A DNA stretch of 64,000 bases, from NCBI RefSeq assembly GCF_047675955.1, contig NC_132919.1:70509316-70573315 (forward strand), written 5' to 3'. Made by a program: the position numbers and the translations under genes. Under the pieces are notes generated by a model. The model made no database searches. It had not been told where the DNA came from and saw only the letters and a program-made list of their open reading frames with translations. Shown here piece by piece: positions 54,286-64,000 of this stretch (positions are counted from its first letter, which is position 1; each line of letters begins with the position of its first letter). This DNA comes from Chlorocebus sabaeus. Taxonomy: Eukaryota > Chordata > Mammalia > Primates > Cercopithecidae.

Positions 54286-54817
54286 TGTAAGAATTAAAGA
54301 AAGAGGAAAGAAACACGAAAGACGGGTTTCTTTTAGAGAAAACAAACCTAAGAGGGGGGTTTGGCCGAGTTAGGTTGGAGGCACACTCTTTTACAGACTA
54401 AGAGTTTTTAAGGATTTAGGGTGGGAGAGTTTATTAGAGGCTTGGAAGGTTTCTGTGTTTCTTTGCTCTGCTTATCTGGGAGGGAGAGTTATGTGTCTAT
54501 TCCCATGCAGGCATAGCCCCTGAGTCTGCTTTTAACTTCCCTATCTTAATACACGTGAAGGGAAAGGAATGCACTTATTAAGGCCCACTGTTTTACTGGG
54601 GCCCATTATATGAGGGTGAAGTTTAGCAGTTATCCAAGAGACTTTCCCCCTGCTTCCCTCTGTGCCCGAGTTGTCTTATCTGTGTTTTACTGTCTGCTCT
54701 TTCTGGCTGCTTGTAGTTAAAAGAGAAGTGATTTCCTTGAAATGCATGAGGCTGGAAAGGGGGCTGGAACTTAAAGTGGCAGCGTTTGTCCAAGATGATG
54801 GTGCTCCTGGTCTGTCA
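54286..54817. mobile_element. Solo LTR of an endogenous retrovirus
   Basis: 532 bp beginning TGTAAGAATTAAAG and ending CTGTCA, inserted in L1M and flanked by an exact 5-bp duplication TGCAC (54281-54285 and 54818-54822). No viral genes inside. ERV1-like by appearance; family not assigned. Confidence 0.85.
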
Positions 54818-55798
54818 TGCACAGCAAAAGACATAATCAACAAAGTGAACAGGCAACCTGCAGAATGGGAGAAAATATCTGCAAACTATCCATCCATCCA
54901 ACAGGGGATTCATATCCAGAATTTACAAGGAACTCTAACAACAAAAATATCACAATAGTCCCATTAAAAAGGGGAAAAGGACATGAATAGACATTTTTCA
55001 AAAGAAGACATACAAATGGCCAATAAGCATATGAAATAAAGCTCATCATCACTAATCATTAAACAAATGCAAATTAAAACCACAATAAGAGATCATCTTA
55101 TATCAGTCAGAATAGCCGTTATTAAAGACAGAAATAACAAATGTTGATGAAGATGCAGCTGAAAGGGAACCCATAAACAGTTGTTGAGAAGGTAAATTAG
55201 TATAACCTCTATGGAAAACAGTATGGAGATTTCTCAAAGAACTAAAACTGGAACTACCATTTGATCCAGCAACCCCGTGACTGAGTGTTTACCTGAAGGA
55301 AAAGAAATCATTATACCAAAAGTATACCTGTACACATATGTTTATTGCAGCACTATTTATAGCAGCAAAGGTATGGAATCAACCTAAATGTCCATCAATG
55401 GATGACTGGATAAAGAGAATGTGCTATATACAAACAATGGAATACTCTTCAGCCATAAAACATAATGAAACCATGTCACTTGCAGAAACATGGATGGAAC
55501 TGGAGGCCATTATCTTAAGTGAAACAACTCAGACACAGAAAGAAAAATACTGCGTGTTCTCAGTTACAGTGGGGCCAAATGAGGCATACGCATGGACGTA
55601 GAGTGTGGAATGACAGACAACGGAGAGTCTGAGGGGCAGGGGTGTAGGAGGGGGTTGGATGATGAGAAATTACTTGATGGGTAGGATGCACGTTATTTCA
55701 GTGATGGATACTCTAAACGTCCTGACTCAACCATTATGCAATATGTCCATGTAATAAAATTATACATTGACACCAATAAAATATTTTAAAAATATCTG

Positions 55799-57890
55799 AA
55801 TTGGAAAGGAAGAAGTTAAATTGTTTCTGTTTGCAGATGACATGATCTTATAGGTAGAAAACTCTAAAGACTTCACTGAGAAACTGTGAGAACTAATAAA
55901 CAAATTCAGAAAGGTTGCAGAGTATAAAATCAACATACAAAACCTAGTAGGTTTTCTATACATTAAAAGCAAACTAGTTGAAAAGAAATCAAGAAAACTA
56001 TTTCATTTACAATAGTTATAATAAAATAAAATACTCAGGAACAAGTTTAACCACGGGAGTGAGGATATCTACACTGAAAACTGTAAACACGAATGAAAGA
56101 AATTGACGAAAACACAAATAAATAGAATGATATCCTGTGTTTATGAACTGAAAGAATCAATATTGTCCAAATATTCTTAAAGCAATCTACAGATCTCATG
56201 CAATCCCTATAAATACACTAATGACATTATTCACAGAAATAGAAACAAAAGTTCTAAAATTTGTATAGAACCACAAATAACCAAAGTGATCTTGAACACT
56301 AAGAACATAGCTAGAAGCATCACATTCCCTGACTTCAAAAGAAACCACAACACTGCAGTAACCAAAATATCACCATTCTGACATAAAAACAGACACATAG
56401 ACAAATGGAATGGAATAGAGAGACCAGAAATAAAGTCACTCATTTACAGTCAATTGATTTTCAACAAAGATGCCAAGAATGGGGGAAGGACCGTTTCTTC
56501 AATAAATTGTGTTAGGAAAACTGGGTATCCACGTGCAGCAGAAAGAAATTAGTCCCTTATTTCTTACAGTATACAAAAATCAGTTCAAAGGAGTTAATGG
56601 CTTGAATGTAAGATCAGAAGCTATGAAATTTTTGGAAGAAAGCATAGGGGGAAAGATTTATGACATTGGTCTTGGTAATGACTTTTTGAATATGACCTCA
56701 AAAGCACAGGTGATGAAAGAAAAATTAGATGACTGAGATTACTTCAAACTAAAAAGGTTCTGCACAACAAATGATACAACAAGAAGAGTTAAGAGATAAC
56801 CTACAGAATGGGAGAAAATATTTATAAGGTATACATCTCATAAGGGATTAATAATCCAAATGTACAAGGAGCCCAAACAGCTCACAAACAAGAAAACAAA
56901 AACCTGATTAAAAATGGGAAAAAGACCTGACTAGATATCTCTCAAAAGAAGACATACAAATGGCTAACAGGTTTGTGAAAAAGTAATCAACATTACTAAT
57001 CATTAGGGAAATACAAATCAAAACCACATTGAGTATCACCTTACTCCTGTTAGAATGGCTATCATAAAAAAGACAAAAGATAACAAGTATTGGCAAGGAT
57101 GTGAAAAAAAATTCCTTGTACACTGTTGGTGGGAATGGAAACTAGTTCAGCCATTATGGAAAATAATATAAGGGTTCCTCAAAAAAATTAAAAATGGAAT
57201 TACCATATGATCCAGCAATCCACCTCTGGGTACAGTATGTATCTAAAGGAAATGAAATCAGTATGTTGAAGAAATAACTGCATGTCCACATTTATTGCAG
57301 CACTATTCACAATTGCAAAGCTATGCACACAATGCAAGTGTCCACCAACAAATAAGTGGATAAAGAAAATGCAGTATATACTCAGTGCAGTACTATTTGG
57401 CCATAAAAAGAAGGAAGTTCTGTCATTTGTGGCAACATGGATAAATCTCAAGGAAATTATGCTAAGTGAGGTAAACCAGTCACAGAAAGACAGATAGCAC
57501 ATGATCTCACTCACATGATCTCACTCAAAAACGTTGATATCATAGAAGTAGAGCAGAAAATGAAGGTAACCAGAGGCTAGGGGTGGCTAGGGAGTCATGG
57601 GCTTGAGGAGATACTGGTCAAAAGACATATAATTGTAGCTGGACAGGAGGAATGAGTTCAAGAGGTCTGCTGTGTAGCATAGTGACTACAGTGAATGATG
57701 ATATATTGCACATATTGTATTCTTGAAAAATTCTGACAATGGATATTAAGTGTTCTCACCTGGATATTAAGTGTTCTCACCACAAAAAAATGATAGGTAT
57801 GAGAGGTAATGCATTTATGAGCTAGATTTAACCCTTCCACAATGTATACATATTTCAAAATATAATGCTGTACATGATAAATACAATATT
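55799..57890 (+). mobile_element. Second old L1M fragment
   Basis: A new diverged L1 begins at an ORF2 reverse-transcriptase segment (GTTTGCAGATGACATG) and runs to the C-terminal region and 3'UTR. Frames are short and broken. Confidence 0.8.
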
Positions 57891-58194
57891 ATATGTCAAT
57901 CTGAAAAATAACTGATTGTTTTTAATTTCACTGAGCTTGAGCTCTTTCTATATTCAGCACATCATGCAAGACACAGTAGTGGGGGTAGATAGATTCCTAA
58001 AAGCATTCTACAGATGTTACACAGTGTTAAGGAGCCTGGGTGAAGTACAGACAGCCTCTCCTGAGACTGTTTGTTACAGCTGTTTGTAAATCTACAATTA
58101 TCTCAAATGTCTTTTTTAAAAAGTGAAAACGCACACCTGCATTATGTTAACAGACAGTTAGAGGCATTTAAAAAAAAACAATGAGTTATGGAAC

Positions 58195-58759
58195 AAAAAT
58201 GGGACTATGTCTTCCAGAATCTAATAGATCTGCTGGAGAGACATGACACAAAATATAGGAGAGCAAAGTATCAACCTAAGAAACTGTGACCTAATAGTAA
58301 CACTAAGTATAAAAATTTAAGGATATAGAACATGACCCAAAATTTAAAACATCCAGGGAAACCCATTTCAGCAGTGTAGAGGTCACCAAGGCCACACGCA
58401 GGCATCGTTGTCCCTTTGCTCATGGCTTAATAATGACCCACAGACTAGGAATGCCACACTGAGCAGATGGACTTTCCTTGCTATTGGTCACTAGAGGGAA
58501 TGCCTAACTGGAAGTGTGACTGACTGACCGAATCCCATTTTGGTAGAGGGTACCAGAAGTGAGAGTGAGAAATGCAATTCCAGATGCAGGGAATCACATG
58601 AACAGCCCTCTGTGGAGGAAGAGGAAGAGAATGTGGTCTAGAAGATGCCACCAAGGTGTGAATCATGAGAGAAGGCAGACATGATAGATCTTATTACATC
58701 AGGACAAGAAAATTTTGTTTTTAACAAACAAGTTTAAACCATTAAATGGGCAAACATTA
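58195..58759. repeat. Duplicated KRTAP upstream block (copy 3)
   Basis: Paralogous to 17670-18240 and 41600-42186 (CTTCCAGAATCTAATAGATC, GGAGAGACATGACACAA, GTGTGGAGGAAGAGGAAGA-like). Confidence 0.8.
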
Positions 58760-58845
58760 TTGTGTAATCTGATAATCAATTAGTTATTAAGTAAACAAAA
58801 ACAAGGAAAATGTGGTAACAACAGGACAGCTGGGCAGTATATAAG
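58760..58845 (+). promoter_or_regulatory. KRTAP4 promoter
   Basis: TATATAAG at 58838-58845, 89 bp before the ATG. GTGTAATCTGATAATCAATTAG and AAACAAAAACAAGGAAAATG repeat the conserved block. Confidence 0.75.
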
Positions 58846-58926
58846 AGGCTGTGGCCCGAGGATACTTCCAAACGTGAGAACCTCATTCTTCTAGAAACCC
58901 ACCCAGAACCTCCACCCTCTGACACC

Positions 58927-59502
58927 ATGGTCAGCTCCTGTTGTGGCTCTGTCTGCTCTGAGCAGAGCTGTGGCCTGGAGACCTGCTGCCGTCCCACCTG
59001 CTGCCGCCCCAGCTGCTGCATCTCCAGCTGCTGCCGCCCCAGCTGCTGTGTGTCCAGCTGCTGCAGGCCCCAGTGCTGCCAGTCTGTGTGCTGCCAGCCC
59101 ACCTGCTGCCGCCCCAGCTGCTGCATCTCCAGCTGCTGCCGCCCCAGCTGCTGTGTGTCCAGCTGCTGCAGGCCCCAGTGCTGCCAGTCTGTGTGCTGCC
59201 AGCCCACCTGCTGCCGCCCCAGCTGCTGCATCTCCAGCTGCTGCCGCCCCAGCTGCTGTGTGTCCAGCTGCTGCAGGCCCCAGTGCTGCCAGTCTGTGTG
59301 CTGCCAGCCCACCTGCTGCCGCCCCAGCTGCTGCATCTCCAGCTGCTGCCGTCCCTCTTGCTGTGAATCCAGCTGCTGCCGCCCCTGCTGCTGCCTGCGT
59401 CCAGTCTGTGGCCGAGTCTCCTGCCACACCACTTGCTATCGCCCAACCTGTGTCATCTCCACCTGCCCCCGCCCCTTGTGCTGCGCCTCCTCTTGCTGCT
59501 AA
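58927..59502 (+). CDS. Keratin-associated protein 4-3-like (191 aa)
   Basis: Intact KRTAP4 protein with the most typical family architecture in the window. N terminus MVSSCCGSVCSEQSCGLETCC; then three tandem 35-residue units (CCRPS CCISS CCRPS CCVSS CCRPQ CCQSV CCQPT), encoded by three 105-bp repeats at 58999, 59104 and 59209 that look identical base for base, plus a partial fourth. The C-terminal domain, less rich in repeats (CLRPVCGRVSCHTTCYRPTC, then VISTCPRPLCCASSCC), is the standard KRTAP4 ending and is absent from the other genes here. The promoter is of the KRTAP4-1 type but the 3'UTR is unrelated to that of 42353. By order it would correspond to human KRTAP4-3, but 4-4 and others share this ending, so I give no symbol. 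Confidence 0.92.
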   Translation: MVSSCCGSVCSEQSCGLETCCRPTCCRPSCCISSCCRPSCCVSSCCRPQCCQSVCCQPTCCRPSCCISSCCRPSCCVSSCCRPQCCQSVCCQPTCCRPSCCISSCCRPSCCVSSCCRPQCCQSVCCQPTCCRPSCCISSCCRPSCCESSCCRPCCCLRPVCGRVSCHTTCYRPTCVISTCPRPLCCASSCC

Positions 59503-59783
59503 ATCTCTCCTTGTGATATTTGTCATACTATGAATGTCTTCATTAGTCACATAAAATGCACTGTAGCCAGCCAGTCACTGGAAAAAATGAACGCTTCCCT
59601 GCCAATTTGTCTCATGTGGCATTCAGAGTGGACATTCAGCTCTTCTAGGAAATGACAGACATAAACACATTCATTAAAATATATTGTGCGAGGCCCCAAT
59701 GCAGTTATTTTTAGATGAGCAGTGTCTTCATTCGAAGGGGACACTAACTATGGTGATTTCATATAATTTTGTTTTCACGTATT

Positions 59784-59789
59784 AATAAA
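59784..59789 (+). terminator. Polyadenylation signal AATAAA
   Basis: About 280 bp after the stop codon. Confidence 0.7.
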
Positions 59790-59842
59790 CAGCCACTTCC
59801 CTAATATTGAAATCTCCTGATTTGTTAGTGATTTCATTGTTC

Positions 59843-59844
<2 letters not shown>

Positions 59845-59883
<39 letters not shown>

Positions 59884-59890
59884 TGTGTGT
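59845..59890. repeat. (TG)n microsatellite
   Basis: About 22 TG units with one TA interruption. Confidence 0.95.
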
Positions 59891-59959
59891 CTTCACCTGT
59901 CACTTCACATCAAGGGCCATCTCTCTTCAAATGCAGGAGAGCATGTTTAAGAGCCTGGG

Positions 59960-60175
59960 CTCTTGATTCATGTTAACTGATTGGAATCACGACTCCCTTA
60001 GGTATTTGTTGTGTGGCATGCGGCAAGTTGTTTAACCTCCTCAGGCCTCAGTTTTTTTCTCTGAGAATAGAGATAATGCATTATGTTCTTTAAATGTTCA
60101 GAGACATAACCCATGTAATATACTCACCACAGGGCCTGGTACATAATGCAGTATAGGCTCTTAATGTATTCAGCT
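59960..60175 (+). mobile_element. MIR SINE
   Basis: Clear MIR pattern: GCAAGTTGTTTAACCTCCTC, CCTCAGTTTTTTTCTCTGAG, and the GGGCCTGGTACATAATGCAG tail. Confidence 0.75.
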
Positions 60176-60177
60176 TC

Positions 60178-60470
60178 TGGCCGAGTGTGGTGGCTCACAT
60201 CTGTAATCCCAGCACTTTGGGAGGTTGAGTGGGTGGATCACTTGAGGCCAGGAGTTCAAGACCAGTGTGGGCAACACGGTGAAGTCCCTTCTCTACTGAA
60301 AGCACAAAAATTAGTTGGGTGTGGTGGTGCATACCTGTAGCCCCAGCTACTTGGGAGGCTGAAGCAGATGAATCACTTGAACCCAGGAGGAGGAGGTTGC
60401 AGTGAGCCGAGATCATGTCATTGCACTCTAGCCTGGGTGACAGAGCAACTATGGCTCAATAAATAAAGAA
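60178..60470 (+). mobile_element. Alu SINE
   Basis: Full direct Alu with an AATAAATAAAG-type tail. Confidence 0.93.
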
Positions 60471-60759
60471 ACAAATACAAGTTCTGCTGTTATTATTATT
60501 GAAACACTACCCTGGGCTAGAATAATATCTTAGCATAATATTCTTTTTGACAGAACAGCAAGAAAATTTGTATCATTGTTGGACTGTCTTCTATAACTCA
60601 AAATTAAGTTTTGGTATATGCCTCAAATGTCCCTTAAAAACTCCAGCAAGTTGAACATCATGAAGTCATCTACATTTTGTCTGACTGTATTTCTACTTCC
60701 AGTATGTTCCATTATTGGTTGTGGAAATTTTGAGTGTTCTCCCTAGCTCAAGTACTTTT

Positions 60760-60895
60760 TCCTTATTTCCTTCCTTCCCCCTCCCTCCCCTTCTAATCCC
60801 TTTACCTTCCTTCCACCTGCCCTCCCCTCTGCCTGCCTTCCTTCCTTCCTTCCTTCCTTCCTTCCTTCCTTCCTTCCTTCCTTCCTTTTTTCCTC
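60760..60895. repeat. (TTCC)n pyrimidine tract
   Basis: Imperfect C/T region followed by about 13 perfect CTTC units at 60837-60888. Confidence 0.95.
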
Positions 60896-62950
60896 TCTTA
60901 ACATAAAATGATCTTTCAGAATACAAAGCGTACCTTCTAAGTCAATATTTCTGGAAATTTATGACATTCATGGCAGATTTCTCATAAACGTTTTACACCT
61001 TTTAATTAATAGATGCTCAAAGTCTTAGTATTTCCAGACTGAAACTCCTTTATAATTTTAGCCTCTAATGTTACTGAGGTTTCTTCATTTTCTTGATGGT
61101 TTTACTCCTTCATTTTGGGCTTTAATCACCTTGCATTGTCTTAAGAGAACATGGGTGGGACTTCTTCTTAAGACTCAGTTTTCTCATCACCAAAACTCAA
61201 ATAAGTGTTATTCTATGTAGATGAAAAAATGTGTCACGATAAGTGCAATGTATCTTATTTATATAAATATAAGGGTTTATACATTTCAACTAATAATCTG
61301 AAGTATATTAAAACTGCTTTAAATCCAAAATTTCTAAAATCAGAATTTTATTTATTAGCTGTGTTATATTTCCAAAGAAATGTAACTAAGAGCTAGTTAG
61401 TATTTCTGAAATGTAAAAATAAAGAAGTTTTAAGTTGTCAAGAGACTACATGAATAGAAATTAACATTACGTGGGCTTCACTCCAGCCTAAGTTAGGCGT
61501 TATAGTCTTAGCATATCATAAAAATGCCTTGCAGACACTTTGAGCTTCAGCCTTTTCTATTCACTCTAAATTATTCTAAAGAGTACAGACTTGTCATTTC
61601 ATACATCAGAATTAACAAACCTTTTATCCTCCCGTATGTTCTTCTTTGACAACTACTCATTACAGGATGCAGGTTTTAACATTATGCTTTATTAGCTAGA
61701 GTGAAATCAAAGACTATAGGTTTTATATGGTCTTTTCAGTATTAAAGTATATGAAGCTTGTAATTTCCTGTGTCCACAAGAACTGGGCCACAGCAGGAAT
61801 GAGATGACACAGTGTATCTGTGTAATAAAGAGACTATTTGCAAAGGGGTAGCTAGAGTTCAGGGAAAGCAACAAGGGAAACCTCAGTACCCAGGGCTCAG
61901 TAACAAGGAGCAGGTACCCCAGGCCTATGCAGTAATTTGGGTTAAATGTCCCAAGGGTAGCATGTGAAACTTCTTAGGATGAGTATGCACAGACACTCCA
62001 GTACAGTCATTGCCTTTGGAGAGAGTTATGGTGCTCTAAAGGGTCCAAAGATGATATGGAAGACACTGGTGGTGAAACCCAAGGTAGATATAAATTTATG
62101 AATGGGAAAGCGTGACTGCGGTGATTATTCTGTGGTCACATCAGCTTTACCTAAATGCATAGTAGAGATGGATTTTAAGTGAACGAAACATTGATTTAGT
62201 TGATGTTTCATTCACTTCAAAGTCACTTAGTGTTATTTACTCATGCTAAACATATAACTTTGGAATTGCTCAAGCCTTTCTAGCTAGTGAAACTAAGCAA
62301 GATAGAACTCCAGAGGGGCAGCAAGAGATGCCTGTTTTGATTAAGGAAGTAGCTGAAACAAGAGTTTTAATTCCCATGAACTCCCTCATAATAGTCCCAT
62401 CTGGCCAGTAAGTAAGGAAGAGGTTAACAACAGGCTTGGTGATTAAACAAGTTGGTTCCACCAATTGTTTCAGCTACACCACCTAAGTCAGAACTTTACA
62501 GGAAACTCAACAAACCTAGTAAGACTCATACACTGCTGCAGACTCAGCTAGTGCATTCTTTTCAATGCCAGTTTCAGAAGCCAGACAGGTGCAATTTACA
62601 TTTTCATGTCAAGGAACCCAGTATACATATACCATTTTGCCACGCAGATATATGAGTTCACCAGCATATTGCCATAACCTATTAAGGCAGACTTGAACTT
62701 GATAACCATTAAAAGCAAGTTAATACCATACATTGATGACTGTGACACTAGTGCATGAAAAATCATTAGCAAATTGAAAATCAAGTCCAGACATAGACGA
62801 AAGTACCTAAAAGAATTTATTATATGAAAAGGTGGCACTTTAACTCAGTAATGGAAAGATGTATTCTTTAATCAATGATGTTGAGCCATGGTCATATCTG
62901 ATTATAAAACAGTAAACCTCATATTTTGTATCTGTATACATTCCTAGTAG
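60896..62950. other. Intergenic, no gene recognised
   Basis: About 2 kb of AT-rich sequence. I see no KRTAP pattern, RNA gene or nameable repeat. Confidence 0.45.
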
Positions 62951-62957
62951 GTAAAAT

Positions 62958-64000
62958 GTTTTATTTTATTTTATTTATTTATTTTATTTTATTTTTTAAT
63001 TTATTTATTATTATTAAACTTTAAGTTGTAGGGTACATGTGCACAACGTGCAGGTTTGCTACATATGTATACTTGTGCCATGTTGGTGTGCTGCACCCAT
63101 CAACTTGTCATTTACATCAGGTATAACTCCCAATGCAATCCCTCCCCCCTCCCCCCTCCCCATGATAGGCCCCGGTGTGTGATGTTCCCCTTCCCGAGTC
63201 CAAGTGATCTCATTGTTCAGTTCCCGCCTATGAGTGAGAACATGCGGTGTTTGGTTTTCTGTTCTTGTGATAGTTTGCTAAGAATGATGGTTTCCAGCTG
63301 CATCCACGTCCCTACAAAGGACACAAACTCATCCTTTTTTATGGCTGCATAGTATTCCATGGTGTATATGTGCCACATTTTCTTAATCCAATCTGTCACT
63401 GATGGACATTTGGGTTGATTCCAAGTCTTTGCTATTGTGAATAGTGCTGCAATAAACATACGTGTGCATGTGTCTTTATAGCAGCATAATTTATAATCCT
63501 TTGGGTATATACCCAGTAATGGGATGGCTGGGTCATATGGTACTTCTAGTTCTAGATCCTTGAGGAATCGCCATACTGTTTTCCATAATGGTTGAACTAG
63601 TTTACAATCCCACCAACAGTGTAAAAGTGTTCCTATTTCTCCACATCCTCTCCAGCACCTGTTGTTTCCTGACTTTTGAATGATCGCCATTCTAACTGGT
63701 GTGAGATGGTATCTCATTGTGGTTTTGATTTGCATTTCTCTGATGGCCAGTGATGATGAGCATTTTTTCATGTGTCTGTTGGCTGTATGAATGTCTTCTT
63801 TTGAGAAATGTCTGTTCATATCCTTTGCCCACTTTTTGATGGGGTTGTTTGTTTTTTTCTTGTAAATTTGTTTGAGTTCTTTGTAGGTTCTGGATATTAG
63901 CCCTTTGTCAGATGAGTAGATTGCAAAAATTTTCTCCCATTCTGTAGGTTGCCTGTTCACTCTGATGGTAGTTTCTTTTGCTGTGCAGAAGCTCTTTAGT
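62958..64000 (-). mobile_element. L1PA-type LINE, inverted, runs off the window
   Basis: Minus-strand L1: A-rich tail region 62958-63015 ((TTTTA)n on the plus strand), 3'UTR 63016-63216, then the ORF2 C-terminal region, open and unbroken from the stop (complement of 63217-63219) to the window edge. It includes CWRGCGEIGTLLHCWWDC. Young by similarity to the full-length L1. Whether it is complete cannot be seen. Confidence 0.93.

Larger units (their letters stand above)
51895..55798 (+). mobile_element. Old L1M, ORF2 and 3' end, interrupted three times
   Basis: Diverged ORF2 reverse-transcriptase region through to an old 3' end at about 55790, with many stops and frameshifts. Younger insertions split it: L1 (52442-53084), Alu (53823-54150) and an LTR (54286-54817). 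Confidence 0.85.

Overview
The window is nuclear DNA from an Old World monkey or close relative. It is dense in Alu and L1 elements. One L1 (31858-38351) keeps both reading frames intact but has an ORF1 coiled coil unlike the young human type, and one AluY (15796-16123) carries 3' variants I associate with cercopithecoid Alus. That placement is inference; primate origin is certain.

The genes are intronless, plus-strand members of the ultra-high-sulfur keratin-associated protein family 4 (KRTAP4), as in the hair KRTAP cluster of human 17q21.2. Six open genes are present: 3582-4040, 13506-14099, 24955-25425, 42353-42925, 47693-48223 and 58927-59502. Two are full-size pseudogenes (229-427, 18403-19190) and one is a 3' remnant (11887-12246). 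A roughly 60-bp inverted KRTAP scrap lies at 2902-2961. All loci share a compact layout: an AT-rich homeodomain/forkhead-like block, a TATA box 86-89 bp before the ATG, one exon of 5-residue Cys-Cys repeats, and a short 3'UTR.

Layout: 0-12.3 kb has three decayed or divergent KRTAP loci among old L1, Alu and an LTR. 12.4-26 kb has a stop-loss gene, a pseudogene and a gene. 26-31.8 kb has a broken ERV pol remnant containing a 39-bp minisatellite, plus DNA-transposon debris. 31.8-38.4 kb is the full-length L1 with a 3' transduction. 38.9-49.4 kb is a duplicated two-gene unit (KRTAP4-1-like then KRTAP4-2-like) paralogous to 16.6-26 kb. 50.6-51.7 kb is the scar of a third unit that lost its gene. 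51.9-57.9 kb holds old L1s hit by a rearranged L1, an Alu and a solo LTR. 58.2-59.8 kb is the last KRTAP4 gene. 63.0-64.0 kb is an inverted L1 running off the edge.

The KRTAP products are expected to be disulfide cross-linked to hair keratins in the hair-shaft cortex. The notable biology is how the array evolves: near-perfect internal repeat expansions, unit duplication, stop loss, premature stop with a preserved ghost frame, and L1-associated gene destruction. I saw no CRISPR array, rRNA or tRNA gene, and no obviously new enzymatic system.
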